The notes under the pieces are model-generated. The model was not told where the DNA came from. It ran no database searches and was given only the letters and a program-made list of their open reading frames with translations. Of a DNA stretch of 62,903 nt, positions 49,821 through 60,236 are shown in pieces. The stretch lies in the NCBI RefSeq assembly GCF_001311845.1, contig NZ_BBCC01000017.1:1-62903 (forward strand). The letters run 5' to 3'. This DNA is from Desulfosarcina cetonica JCM 12296. Its GTDB lineage: Bacteria; Desulfobacterota; Desulfobacteria; Desulfobacterales; Desulfosarcinaceae. The position numbers were made by a program, and so were the translations under genes. Every line of letters starts with the position of its first letter. Positions within the stretch are counted from its first letter, which is position 1.

Positions 49821-51046
49821 ATGACTGACGACGCGCCATCAGCTCTTACTTCGTCTATCGGCGGAATCACGTTTTCAAAATGGCTGTTCAACATGGCCCG
49901 CCGGTTCCCCTATCCCTTTGCACCGGCATTGAGCCGGGGGTTGGGTGTCTCGCTGACGGCGGTCACGTCGTTGATCGCCATCAACCAGGTAACCTCCCTG
50001 CTGGGAATTTTGATCGGTCCCCTCTCCGACCAATGGGGGTATCGTCGGATGATGTTGGTGGGAATAGGGATGCTCGCTTTCGGGATGCTGGCCGCCGGTC
50101 TGTTTCCTTTCTACATCGTCGTTCTGGTGGCCCTGCTGTTGGCCGGTCTTGGTAAAAGTATCTTCGATCCGGCCGCCCAGGCTTGGGCGGGTAGCCGGGT
50201 TACCTACCGGCGGCGGGCTTGGTGATCGGTGTTATGGAAATCTCATGGTCAGCCAGCACCCTGATCGGGATCCCTTTGACGGCCGTGATGATGGACCGCT
50301 ATGGATGGCGATCGCCGTTTATTGGGATCGGCGCGCTTGCCATTATCGCCACGTTTGCCCTTCTTTGCACCATCCCTTCGGAGCCCCATGGCCGGCCCCG
50401 AGATATCGTGTTTAAGATCACGGCTGGACATTATCTCGGAATATATGGCAGGCGTCTATGCAGTCGCCCGGCACTGGGGGCGTTGGGCTATGCCTTTTTC
50501 GTCAGTATGGCAAATGACAACCTGTTCGTTGTTTATGGTGCCTGGCTGGAGCAACGATTTGGGCTGGGCTTGGTCGCCTTGGGACTTGGAACCAGCCTCA
50601 TCGGCGTTGCTGAATTGGCAGGAGAAGGCTTGACCGCAGCCGTTGCCGATCGCTTGGGGGTGAAGCGTGCGGTCTTTTTCGGCGCCGGCTTATCCGTAAT
50701 TTGCTATGGCATGCTTCCCTGGCTGGACAGATCTCTGCCGGTTGCCATAGCCGGGCTGGCAATCCTCTTTTTCAGTTTTGAGTTCACCCTAGTGTCCAGT
50801 TTCTCCTTATGCACCGAGCTTTTGCCGGACGCTCGCGCGACCATGCTGGCCGGCTTTTATGCCCTGGCCGGACTGGGTCGTGCCGTTGGTGCGCTAATCG
50901 GCGGAATGATCTGGCAAAAGGGCGGCATCCTGGCAACGGGCATGCTTTCCGGCAGCCTGAGCCTATTGGGTATTTTCTGCCTGGTGGCCGGGCTTAACGC
51001 ATGGCATCCCAAACGCCATGATGGGTCGATGGATCGGCGTCCCTAA
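49821..51046 (+). CDS. MFS transporter (frame interrupted)
   Basis: This major facilitator protein of about 408 residues needs one G restored near 50217 (YRRRGLVIGVMEISW). About twelve hydrophobic segments are visible, with the loop 2-3 motif GPLSDQWGYRRMMLVG of MFS drug and sugar exporters. Substrate is unknown. It lies downstream of hslO and convergent with the NUDIX gene, which it overlaps by four bases. Confidence 0.82.
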
Positions 51047-51579
51047 GAGGCTTTCAAGCGAGCGGCAGCCAAGTAAAGTGCGGTAATGGTTTTGGCATCC
51101 TGGATGGTGCCATCGGCAATCATCTCGATGGCACGGGGCAGCGCGATCTTATGTACCGACAACAGTTCGTCCGGATCCAAATTCTGTGCGGACGGACGCA
51201 GGCCGGTGGCCAGGTAAAGATAGATACGTTCATCCGAATAAGCCGGGAGCGGGGTGATTTCGCCCATTTTTTCCAGTTTTTGGGCGGCAAAACCGGTTTC
51301 CTCGATCAGTTCGCGGGATGCACAGGTATCGGCATTTTCGTTGGGATCCAGCGTGCCGGCCGGAATTTCCCAGATAAAACCGCCTGCGGCATGGCGATAT
51401 TGGTTGAGCAACAGCACCCGTCCATCATCCATGATCGGTACGATGGCGGCCGCTCCGGGATGGCGGATGATCTCCATGTCCAGGGTGATACCATTGGGCA
51501 GGGTGACATTCTCTGAATAAAATTCGAACACACGCCCCTTTCGGATCAGGGCCACGTGGTTAACCGTCGCTTTTTCCAT
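51043..51579 (-). CDS. NUDIX hydrolase, ADP-ribose pyrophosphatase type
   Basis: This 178-residue protein has the Nudix box GTLDPNENADTCASRELIEETGF (G-x5-E-x7-RE-x2-EE-x-G, residues about 75-97). The fold and the following PLPAYSDERIYLYLATGL resemble ADP-ribose/sugar pyrophosphatases of the NudF type. The true substrate is not fixed by the sequence. Its ATG overlaps the stop of the TPR gene upstream. Confidence 0.88.
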   Translation of the reverse strand: MEKATVNHVALIRKGRVFEFYSENVTLPNGITLDMEIIRHPGAAAIVPIMDDGRVLLLNQYRHAAGGFIWEIPAGTLDPNENADTCASRELIEETGFAAQKLEKMGEITPLPAYSDERIYLYLATGLRPSAQNLDPDELLSVHKIALPRAIEMIADGTIQDAKTITALYLAAARLKAS

Positions 51580-52178
51580 TATTTTTCCTGATGATTGTTT
51601 TTGATGTGGTCGACCAGTTCCCGAACGGTTTGGCCTCCCGGCGAAGCGGCCTGGGGGTTGATGGCCAATAGCGCTTCCCAGGTCTCCAGGGCGCCCTTTT
51701 CATCCTTGAGATCGTGAAGCAGGACGATCCCTTTGTTAAAGCGTGAAATCTCGTGTTTGGGATCGATCGCTATGGCTCGGTCAAAGGCCTTCACCGCTTT
51801 TTGCAGCTCACCATTGCGGCGGTACATCACCCCAAGGTCGGTCCAGACATTGGCATTGCGATCATCGAGGGCAAGGGCTTTTTGATAGGCGTCAATGGCC
51901 GCTGCCATTTGGTTGGTGTCAAAATACTGATGCCCCAATTGAATCCAACCATCCAGATCCTTGGGATCTTTTTTCACGCGCGTTTTAAGTTCGTTGACGG
52001 TTTGCTGGCGGGCCGCATCCATTCCAGGAGCCTCTGCAGAAAAGCGCGCATCGGCGGTCATCCCGACCTTATAAATACCAAACGCCACGCCACTGACAAA
52101 TCCGACCAGCAGTGCGGCCACCACGAGCCATATCACATTTTCCGATTTGACGTATCCGGCAATTTTCTTTGAAGTCAT
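51579..52178 (-). CDS. Membrane-anchored TPR protein
   Basis: The product has about 199 residues. One N-terminal transmembrane segment (residues about 13-33) is followed by about three tetratricopeptide repeats (DLDGWIQLGHQYFDTNQMAAAIDAYQKAL, ANVWTDLGVMYRRNGELQKAVKAFDRAI and a partial third). It resembles CcmI/NrfG-like assembly proteins, but no cytochrome maturation genes are near. The start at 52178 follows GGAGG. Its stop overlaps the NUDIX start. Confidence 0.8.
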   Translation of the reverse strand: MTSKKIAGYVKSENVIWLVVAALLVGFVSGVAFGIYKVGMTADARFSAEAPGMDAARQQTVNELKTRVKKDPKDLDGWIQLGHQYFDTNQMAAAIDAYQKALALDDRNANVWTDLGVMYRRNGELQKAVKAFDRAIAIDPKHEISRFNKGIVLLHDLKDEKGALETWEALLAINPQAASPGGQTVRELVDHIKNNHQEK

Positions 52179-52421
52179 ATATCCCTCCCGGGCCATCAAA
52201 TACCGACTGGCGATTGAATTCGCATAAATCCGATGGATGAATTATCACGGCCCCCAAAACATGTCCATATGGATCATCAAGCGCAACCCCAACCCGGCAA
52301 CCCGTGGCGGATCGGGAAAGGTTGAGAGCATATGAGAGATAGGATATACTCCGGACAAAGCTGGCTCCGGATTTTCAATCAACGGCGATATCGCCATCAG
52401 ACACCAAAACAGGGGTAAGCC

Positions 52422-52898
52422 ATGGCATTGTATGTGGTCCAGCACGGAAAAAGCCTGACCAAAGACCAGGACCCGCAAAAGGGTTTATCGACCGAAGGGG
52501 TTGCCGACACCGAGCGGATTGCCGATGTGGCCGCAGGGTATCGGGTGCCTGTCCAGCGGATCTTACATAGCGGTAAAAAGCGGGCCCGCCAAACCGCTGA
52601 AATTTTATTCCAAAAGCTGTCGCCACCGGACGGAATGGATCTCTGTGAGGGAATGAATCCGTTGGACGATGTGCGTGCATTTGCCCAACAGATCGATTTG
52701 AATCAAAATTCGATGCTGGTCGGGCATCTGCCATTTATGGAACGAATGCTCGGATTCTTGATTTGTGGAAATCCGGACCAGATCGTGTTTAAGCTGCAGA
52801 ACAGCGGCATCGTGTGCGTCGATCGGGTTGACGGCGTGGAAAACCCGGTGATCCGCTGGGCACTGATGCCGATGATCGGGGGTGGGCCACCAAGATAG
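52422..52898 (+). CDS. sixA: SixA-like histidine phosphatase family protein
   Basis: This 158-residue protein of the histidine phosphatase superfamily has the catalytic motif as VQHGKS (Gln in place of the usual Arg of RHG), then HSGKKRARQTAEILF and VGHLPFMERML. SixA in E. coli removes phosphate from His in the HPt/phosphotransfer system. The Gln variant also occurs in related proteins. It is convergent with the gene at 52912. About 240 bases upstream (52179-52421) hold no gene. Confidence 0.82.
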   Translation: MALYVVQHGKSLTKDQDPQKGLSTEGVADTERIADVAAGYRVPVQRILHSGKKRARQTAEILFQKLSPPDGMDLCEGMNPLDDVRAFAQQIDLNQNSMLVGHLPFMERMLGFLICGNPDQIVFKLQNSGIVCVDRVDGVENPVIRWALMPMIGGGPPR

Positions 52899-52911
52899 TG
52901 CATCACAGGGA

Positions 52912-53481
52912 TTAGCGGGCCGGATTCAGGCGCGTCCAGATTTGTTCCAGCGGAACGATAGACAGGGTTTCCGGTTTGATGACCAGGGTCTGCGCATCGG
53001 TCAGGTAGCCATCCAGCACCTTGCCGACCTGGTTGATCAAGGCTTCGATTTTAAGGTCCGAAAGGGTGTGGATGATTTTGAGATCATCATCGGCTTGCTG
53101 GTAGAGGTATCCCAACCGATCGCAGGCCACGCGATAATATCTGATTCGCTGGGTATAACGGTCCACATATGCCTGGATTTCCGCCATCAGCCGCATGTCA
53201 TAAAAAATCCTTGAATTTTCCAGCGCTTGTGCCTGAGTTTCAATTTTCTTGTCTTGGATCTCTTGTTTGGCCTCTTCCGAAATGGCTTTCAGTTGGGCAA
53301 TCAGCTGATCGCGGGTTTCAATTGCATCCTCTTTGCGTTGGGACATCTGGCTGCTAAGCAGGGAGATATCCGCCATGGTCCGATACAACTGGTCACCTTT
53401 ATCGTTGGCCATCACGGTCATGGCCGAAAACAGGATCAGCCCCCCAATGGCAAGGCTGAGCAGCGGTATGGCTTTGTTCAC
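52912..53481 (-). CDS. Hypothetical secreted coiled-coil protein
   Basis: This 189-residue protein has an N-terminal signal or anchor (residues about 5-24) and a mostly helical remainder with long stretches rich in Gln, Glu, Lys and Leu (SQMSQRKEDAIETRDQLIAQL). The GTG start lies inside the end of the acidic-repeat gene upstream, so the two are coupled. I recognise no family. It probably works with that neighbour. Confidence 0.7.
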   Translation of the reverse strand: MNKAIPLLSLAIGGLILFSAMTVMANDKGDQLYRTMADISLLSSQMSQRKEDAIETRDQLIAQLKAISEEAKQEIQDKKIETQAQALENSRIFYDMRLMAEIQAYVDRYTQRIRYYRVACDRLGYLYQQADDDLKIIHTLSDLKIEALINQVGKVLDGYLTDAQTLVIKPETLSIVPLEQIWTRLNPAR

Positions 53482-53484
53482 GAT

Positions 53485-55586
53485 CTATTTCTCCATCGCT
53501 TTTTGCTTGCGTTGCAGTTCTTCCGAAAAAAGATTCGGATGCGTGGGTTGTCCCAATCCAACGAATGTTTGACGTTGATCAACTCGATCTGTTCACCCGA
53601 CCACTCCGAAAGGATTGCCACCACCTGGGGCGAGAGCCGTGAAAGACCGTTTAGGGAAAGCGTCTTCCCCTTCCACCGGGCCAGGTAGCTGGCGACTTCA
53701 GGTGTCAGCTCCGTGAGGCCGTTCAACCCCAACCAGTCCCCTTTCCAATTGATCAACGCACGCGCGGCCTCCGGATCAAGGTCATTGAGTCCGTTGAGGA
53801 ACAGATCCTTGCCTTTCCAGGCCGAAAGGCAACGCGCCGCTTCGGCGGAGAGTGCCGTCAGGTGGTCTTTTCGTGAATAATCACCCGCGCAGATCGCCTT
53901 CCAGATGGCGGAATTGTCTACTTGTGGGGCTGAAGCGGACGGCGCCGACGTCGCTGGTTTGACCGGCAGACGTTGGGCAATCTCCTGCCAAAGGGACTTC
54001 AGGGAAATTGGAATGACGTCAACAGCATCAATATTCAATTGGGATAGCCGTCGGCGATGGGCATCCATGACATCCGTGGCGTGTTTGACAAATCCCTCCA
54101 CATCAATATCGCTGGATTTGTCTGCCATTATCGCAAAAATATTTGCTTTTCTGGATAGATAGAGTAACTCCTCGCTGTCCCGATCAAGGGCCTTGAGAGG
54201 TGTTTTCAGACGTCGAATGTATGTATTCCGGCGTTGAATGGCGGACAGCCCAAGGCTGATATGGGCATCCGCCATTGCCGCTTTGAAGGAAATCGTGCTG
54301 TTGCCGGATTTTCTCACCGTATCGAGAATACGCTTCATTTCGGCGTCGATACCGGACTGGTAGTAAGCTCTCAGTTCGTCGATTTCGCCCTGTTTGGCGA
54401 CCAGTTTTCCCCGTAGCCGGTCAAGGGCGCCAGCAACTTGCTTGAGCCGAGCCACATCCGTGGCTTCCGTATTCTCAGGCCTTTCGGGCTCAGGTGGCGC
54501 CACTGCGGGAAGCGCCGGTTCCGTAGAGGTAGAGGCCGTTGCCATAGGTTGCTGTGCCACCGGTGGTTGGGCATCATGGTGATCGCTGCGCTGACCACGC
54601 CAGATGAAAATTCCCCCAATACCAACGCCTAAAAAAGCACAGATGACCGCGACAGATAACAACCATTTTTTCTTCTTTGGGGTTATGCCGGATTTGCCGA
54701 TGACCGTCGAATCATCGGCCATGAGGGTTTCTTTATCCGGTTGCGGCACATCATCTTTTTTCGCCGGAGCTGCTTTGGGTTCCCTTTTGGAAGGGGTGGT
54801 AATGCCTGTTTTTTTTGTCTCATCCGTTAGTTTGGCGTTGACTGCTTGATGCGCATCATTCGAAGAAGGTTCCGCTTCTGCATCGGCGCTCAGAACATCT
54901 TTTGCGATAGGTGCTTGTTCTTCGGCTTCAGCCGATAAATCCGTTTTTGCTTTATCGATATTGGCCTCGCCCGAACCATCACCATCATCGCCGCTCTCGA
55001 TCTGTGCCAAAATACTCTCGAAGGCTTTCTGCTGGTCCTCGTTCAGATCATCATCGTCATCATCGGCATCACCGGCATCGGCTGCATCCTCGGAAGCGCC
55101 GCTATCGGCAAGCTTGGCAACCTTTTCCAGTTCGGCGGCAAAATCGGTCTCGTCATCTGCTTCTTCCGCCGGATCGCTTTCCGCTTTTACGGGTTCGGCC
55201 GGCGGTTCTTCCTCTGCGCCCCCTTCGATTTGGGCCATGATACTCTCGAAGGCTTTTTGTTGATCTGCATCCAGATCATCATCGTCATCATCGGCATCAC
55301 CGGCAGTGTTCGCACCTTCTTTTACATCTTCGGTCGATTCGAGTATGGATTGCAGTCGTTCCTGCTCTTCGGCATTCAAATCGGCGTTGTCCGCCGGTTT
55401 GTCGTCCCCATCTTCCTGACCCTCGATTTCACCCATGATTTTTCGAAACACGGCAAGCTCATCGTCACTTAATGCATCGGTTTCGTTTTCGGCAGCCGAA
55501 TCCTCTCCAGCGGGAGTACCGAGGCCGGCGTTTTGCTCGGATGAAGTTGGATGGCGTTTAGACGATTTGTCCGCTTTTTCCTGCAT
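53485..55586 (-). CDS. Acidic-repeat, coiled-coil membrane protein with WKG-type repeats (frame shifts at the end)
   Basis: This protein of about 700 residues has three parts. The N-terminal 230 residues are very acidic and contain three related repeats around (D)5-6-L-x-x-D-QQKAFESI-x-AQIE. One transmembrane helix follows near 310-330, and a Pro/Ala linker leads to a long coiled coil (about 375-540). The C-terminal 130 residues carry a repeat of about 23 residues with WKGK-x-L-x-LNGL-x-x-L-x-PE, resembling leucine-rich-type repeats. The last codons shift frame: adding a C near 53553 gives the ending FSEELQRKQKAMEK with a stop at 53485. No named family is recognised. Confidence 0.72.
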
Positions 55587-55920
55587 TGCCCATAGCCCAC
55601 TGTGATTTTATGGTTCCCCAAGTAACGGCATTGCCCGGTTAATGAAGCATCCCCGGTTTTAGGATGCCGATGGTGCTTTGTGATTAGTTTCAAATATCGA
55701 CGGATGGGCAGCAAACTTAAGGGGTTCATAGAACTTGGCATGCGGGATAAGACCGGCGCGCACAGCAATCTTCCCTGGATTCGGTGTGGGCGTGGCATGG
55801 AAAACGGCACGACGCCGTTCTTTTACCGGATCCGTTGGTTTTTATTGGAATTGGCGTTGCTGAAACAGGGCAGGATTAAGGATGAAGCGTAACGCCGATA
55901 TCGGGCTTTTTACGGATCCG
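55587..55920. other. Gene-poor stretch upstream of the acidic-repeat gene
   Basis: About 330 bases with no convincing gene. A frame for about 70 basic residues (55680-55892) exists but has no clear ribosome site or homology-like features. The 3' end carries the CCGATATCGG repeat. Promoters for the minus-strand acidic-repeat gene should lie here, but I see no consensus. Confidence 0.4.
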
Positions 55921-55922
55921 TC
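55895..55922. repeat. CCGATATCGG-GCTTTTTACG extragenic repeat
   Basis: This copy matches 40062-40087 in the palindrome and in the TTTTACG-ATCCG part, and matches the window start in its 3' half. It overlaps the stop of the small Cys protein gene at 55921. The same placement at a minus-strand gene end is seen at uvrC. Confidence 0.6.
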
Positions 55923-56187
55923 AATCTTTTTCACCGGTATCCTGAAAGATAGCGTGGGATTCCAGAGACGAGGTGGATTTTGAACAGGAAATACTGTTGG
56001 TCAACGCCGTGTGAATCCGGTCAAGCGGCAGGCAGGCGTCCATGCAACCCGGGAAAAGATCCCGGTCGAGACACTCCCGGCACGGGCTCTTGACAAGGTA
56101 GCCGATATCGAAGTCAAAACGATGTCTGTACTTGTTGGCCATGGGCATCGGCAAAGGGTTTGAGGTCATCTGTTGGTGGCGTCCCAT
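55921..56187 (-). CDS. Small Cys-rich conserved protein
   Basis: The product has up to 88 residues with a Cys-rich core CRECLDRDLFPGCMDACLPLDRIH (residues about 36-59) that looks conserved and metal-binding. Several starts are possible (residues 1, 7, 14 or 16). No ribosome site is clear. It is divergent from the DUF2760 gene. The function is unknown. Confidence 0.6.
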   Translation of the reverse strand: MGRHQQMTSNPLPMPMANKYRHRFDFDIGYLVKSPCRECLDRDLFPGCMDACLPLDRIHTALTNSISCSKSTSSLESHAIFQDTGEKD

Positions 56188-56378
56188 TTTGATTGGGCTT
56201 GATCAGGTTTGATCACGTCAATCCGGATCGCTTCCTTGAACAGTTTTTTTTGTTTAGCACAACCTTGCGGTCACACACAAGGCAAAACAGGCGCCTTCAT
56301 CCCCTTGACAGAGCCATTGATTTACCCTTAGATTGCTTTGCGTTTCGCCTTCAACACCAACCGACAGGGAAAAACAAG

Positions 56379-57077
56379 ATGAACCTTTTTTCGATGCTGA
56401 AGTCTTTCTATCGCCGTTCATTCTTTCAATTCATTCTTTTTTCGTTGCTTTTATCGGCTGTTGTGACTTGTTTTTTATGGCGTTTCCAAGAACTGGGCCT
56501 ACCGCTCAGAATGAATGACTATCTTTTTGCCGCTATATTCATCATCGGTTTTGGCCTTCTCCAGTGGCTGTTTCTGAAAAACAGTCTTTCCCGCTTATCC
56601 ACTAAATTGGATGAATCTAAAGGGAAAAAGACACCTGCGCCGACAAGCCCGGATCGCCAGGCGCTTGAATCTGATCGGATCAAACGCAAGAACCAAGAAA
56701 AACGCCTATTTGTCCATCTTTTTGCGGTCCTTCAGCGTGAAGGGCGTCTGATGGATTTTCTTCAGGAAGATCTCAACTTGTATGAAGATGCGCAGATTGG
56801 CGCCGCTGTCCGCAGTATCCATGAAAATTGTCGAAAAACCGTCGAACGGTATCTCAAGCCGGTGCCGGTGATTACCCAGGCGGAGGGTGAAACGGTCAAG
56901 ATCGATGCCGGTTTCGATCCGCATGCCATCAAGCTGGTGGGGAATGTGGTGGGAGAACCCCCGTTCAGTGGTATCCTGCGCCATAGGGGCTGGCAGTTGC
57001 AAAGCCTGTCCATACCCGATCTTTCCGAAATGGAAAATCCGACGATCATTGCACCCGCCGAGGTCGAGGTTCAGTAA
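56379..57077 (+). CDS. DUF2760 domain protein
   Basis: Two transmembrane helices (residues about 15-35 and 45-65) precede a soluble domain with LLQREGRLMDFLQEDL and DAQIGAAVRSIHENCRKTVERYL, matching what I recall of DUF2760. In other bacteria this family is found beside Hsp70-like proteins; none is here. The start at 56379 is chosen because the preceding 62 codons in frame contain no typical protein pattern. The product has about 232 residues. Confidence 0.75.
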   Translation: MNLFSMLKSFYRRSFFQFILFSLLLSAVVTCFLWRFQELGLPLRMNDYLFAAIFIIGFGLLQWLFLKNSLSRLSTKLDESKGKKTPAPTSPDRQALESDRIKRKNQEKRLFVHLFAVLQREGRLMDFLQEDLNLYEDAQIGAAVRSIHENCRKTVERYLKPVPVITQAEGETVKIDAGFDPHAIKLVGNVVGEPPFSGILRHRGWQLQSLSIPDLSEMENPTIIAPAEVEVQ

Positions 57078-57114
57078 CCGGCACCCTCGGTCCAAGGTGG
57101 AAAGGGACGCATCC

Positions 57115-57339
57115 ATGACCCGCGACAAGATCAACGGCCGGCGCCTAGTGGGCCTTTTCCTGCTTGGGCTGCTGCTTTTCAACTTTCCTTTGCTTTCGCT
57201 ATTTAACCGGCCTGTGCTGGTATTCGGCATTCCCCTTTTCTACCTGTATCTTTTTGGCGTCTGGAGCGTGATGATACTGCTGATGATCGTCATCAGCCTG
57301 GCACGATCCGAGCCGTCATTGACGGATGAACACGGCTGA
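57115..57339 (+). CDS. Small two-helix membrane protein upstream of the SLC5-kinase
   Basis: This 74-residue protein has two hydrophobic helices (residues about 12-30 and 38-62) and a short acidic tail. Small hydrophobic proteins commonly precede SSS transporters and CbrA-type sensor kinases (CbrX in Pseudomonas), and the position here matches. Identity with those families is not established. It lies 96 bases upstream of the SLC5-histidine kinase gene. Confidence 0.65.
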   Translation: MTRDKINGRRLVGLFLLGLLLFNFPLLSLFNRPVLVFGIPLFYLYLFGVWSVMILLMIVISLARSEPSLTDEHG

Positions 57340-57418
57340 GAGGCTGTTTGAAAAGTCCGTCTAAGCCCCCACTACCGGGGACGTTTGCGGACCGGATTCA
57401 AACGCTTCAGACAGCCTC
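57340..57418. repeat. 79-nt inverted-repeat element between small membrane gene and SLC5-kinase gene
   Basis: GAGGCTGTTTGAA (57340-57352) pairs with TTCAGACAGCCTC (57406-57418) at 12 of 13 positions. Inside, GTCCG pairs with CGGAC and CCCC with GGGG, giving a nested stem. It could be a REP-like repeat or an mRNA structure limiting read-through to the kinase gene. Confidence 0.5.
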
Positions 57419-57434
57419 CAAATGAGCCTTCGCC

Positions 57435-60166
57435 ATGTTGGCTACCGAAACGGTTATTTTTGTTTCCCTGTGTTACATCGGTGTTCTGTTCGGCATCGCC
57501 TACTATGGTGATAAGCGGGCCGACAGCGGCCGCAGTATTATCAGCAACCCCTATACCTATGCACTTTCCCTGGCGGTCTACTGTACGGCGTGGACTTTTT
57601 ATGGCAGTGTTGGGCGGGCGGCATCGGCGGGACCTTCATTTCTGACCATTTATCTCGGTCCGACCCTCATGATGACCCTGGGCTGGCTGGTACTGAAGAA
57701 GATCATCCGTATTTCGAAAATCCACCGCATCACCTCCATTGCGGATTTCATCGGCTCCCGTTATGGAAAGAGCATGACCCTCGGTGGCGTCGTGACCATG
57801 ATCGCCGTGTTGGGCATTGTTCCCTACATTTCCCTGCAGCTCAAAGCCGTTTCCACCAGTTTTTCATTGATCCATCAATACCCGGCCATCCAGCCCTACA
57901 GCTACCCGAGCGGTATCCGTATCTGGAGTGACACCACCTTTTATGTCGCCTTGCTCTTAGCGGTGTTCGCCACCTTGTTCGGCACCCGCAACATCGAAGC
58001 GGCCGAACGCCATGAGGGGTTGGTAGCGGCCATTGCGCTCGAATCCATGGTCAAATTGGTGGCCTTTTTAGTCGTCGGAATATTTATTACCTTTTTCATC
58101 TTCGACGGTTTTGGCGATATCGCCACCCAGGCCATGGCCGCTCCGGAACTGCGCCTGTTGATGACGCTGCCGGAGAACGCCGGCGCATTCTCGAGTTGGC
58201 TGGCGCATATCTTTCTTTCCATGATGGCGATAGTCTTTCTTCCCCGCCAGTTTCAGGTCATGGTAGTGGAAAATGTCAATGAAACCCACCTGACCAAGGC
58301 CATCTGGATGTTTCCCCTCTACCTTCTGGCGATCAATCTTTTTGTTCTGCCAGTGGCTTTTGCCGGTCTGTTGACATTTGGCGCGTCCCATTTGGAAGCC
58401 GACATGTTCGTGCTCGCCCTTCCCATGGCCAATCAACAGTTTTTATTAGGGCTTCTGGTCTTTATCGGCGGAATGTCGGCGGCGACCGGGATGGTTATTC
58501 TCGAGACCGTGGCGCTGTCGACAATGATCTGCAATGATCTGGTCATGCCGGCCCTGCTTCACCTGCCATTTCTGAAACCGGCCCAACGAGAGAATTTAAG
58601 CGTCATTCTGCTTTCCATCCGCCGACTGAGCATCGTCCTGGTGCTGCTTTTGGGATACGCGTATTACCATTTTGCCGGAGAGTACTACACCCTGGTATCC
58701 ATTGGGCTGGTTTCGTTTGCCGCCGTTGCCCAATTTGCCCCGGCCATGCTCATTGGGATTTTCTGGAAAGGCGGCACGCGCACGGGCGCCTTGTTGGGGA
58801 TGACCGCCGGATTCACGGTCTGGATATATACCCTGTTTCTTCCCTCATTGGCCGGAGCCGGGCTGATTCCGAGGGATTTCCTAGTCAATGGGCCGTTTGG
58901 CATCAGCATGCTCAGGCCCTTCGAGCTCTTTGGGCTGAAAGTGTTCGACCGGATCACCCATGCCGTGTTCTGGAGCATGCTGGCTAACGTGGGATGTTAC
59001 CTGGCCGGGTCTCTTTTCAGCCGGCAGTCGGTCATGGAACATACCCAGGCGGCCATGTTTGTGGATATCTATCGCTATGTGGGGCGCGTACATGACTCTT
59101 CGGTCTGGCGCGGCACCGCCTATCTTCCGGATCTGGTCCTCTTGCTGGAACGGTTTCTCGGCAAGGAACGCACCGAAGCCGCCCTGGAAAACTACGCCAT
59201 GACCCATGGAATCAATCGCGAGCAGGCGCTGACCCGTGATTCGGGGTTGGTCAATCATATCGAACGTCTGCTGGCCGGCGCCATCGGCTCCGCCTCCGCC
59301 CGGGTCATGGTGGCGTCCCTGGTCAAGGAAGAGCCATTGGGACTCGAAGAGGTCATGGACATCCTTGATGAAACCCGTCAAGCCATCCTCTATTCACATG
59401 AATTGGAACGGACCACTGCCGAGTTACGGGCGGCCAACCAGCGGCTTCAGGAACTGGACCGGCTCAAGGACGACTTCATTTCGACCGTCTCCCATGAACT
59501 GCGCACGCCGCTCACCGCCATCCGCTCACTGGCTGAGATTCTGCGTGACTACCCGGAGACGCCGGCCGACCGGCAAAGCGAATTTTCGGGTATCATCATC
59601 AGTGAAACCCGGCGGCTGACCCGGCTGATCACCCAAGTCCTCGATTTCCAAAAGCTGGAGTCCGGAAGGACGCGTTGGCAGATCACCCGTTTGGACCTGG
59701 AAACGGTGATCAAGGACTCGGTCAACGCGACAGGCCAGCTGATCGCCGAAAAAAATATCGATATGCGGCTGCACCTGCCCGCCAAATCGCACCCCATCAA
59801 GGGGGATCGCGATCAATTGATCCAGGCGCTGATCAATCTGATTTCCAACGCCGTCAAATTTTGCGATCCCCAGACCGGGCGCATCGACATTCGCCTGGAA
59901 TACAGCGCCGACCACTTGACCCTTTCGGTAAGTGACAATGGTATCGGGATCGGCGAAGCGATCAGAAGCAAATTTTCGATAAGTTCCAACAGGTGGTGGA
60001 TCCGGTGCGCGGCCGGCCCGCCGGCACCGGCCTGGGCCTGGCGATCACTCGCCAGATCATCGAGCATCACCACGGCGAATTGAGTGTCCGCAGTGCGCCG
60101 GGCAAAGGGGCGACATTCTATTTTAGCCTGCCGCTGGATGACGCGTCCGCCAACCACTCCGCATAG
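57435..60166 (+). CDS. SLC5-type transporter domain fused to a histidine kinase (CbrA/CrbS-like; frame interrupted)
   Basis: The protein is about 910 residues when one C is restored near 59958 (GEADQKQIFDKFQQV). The N-terminal 500 residues form an SSS transporter domain with about 13 helices (SLAVYCTAWTFYGSVGRAA, SRYGKSMTLGG, FLPRQFQVMVVENVNE). A linker leads to HisKA (HELRTPLTAIRSLAEIL) and HATPase (NLISNAVKF, DNGIGIG, GTGLGLAITRQI). Such sensors respond to carbon sources; CrbS of Vibrio controls acetate use. No DNA-binding regulator follows. It is preceded by a small membrane protein. Confidence 0.88.
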
Positions 60167-60236
60167 ACGCAAGCCCGTCCGCATGTACGTCTGACCTATC
60201 GGTTCCCCATCCTACTTAAATAGCTACGGTTTCTGC

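Noticed and set aside
54961..55300. Plus-strand Ser/Ala-rich frames in the acidic-repeat region
   Set aside because: They are the complement of Asp/Glu-rich codons of the minus-strand gene and carry no independent signal.
55680..55892. Possible 70-residue basic protein
   Set aside because: No ribosome site, no recognisable pattern, and it runs into the extragenic repeat; too weak to call.
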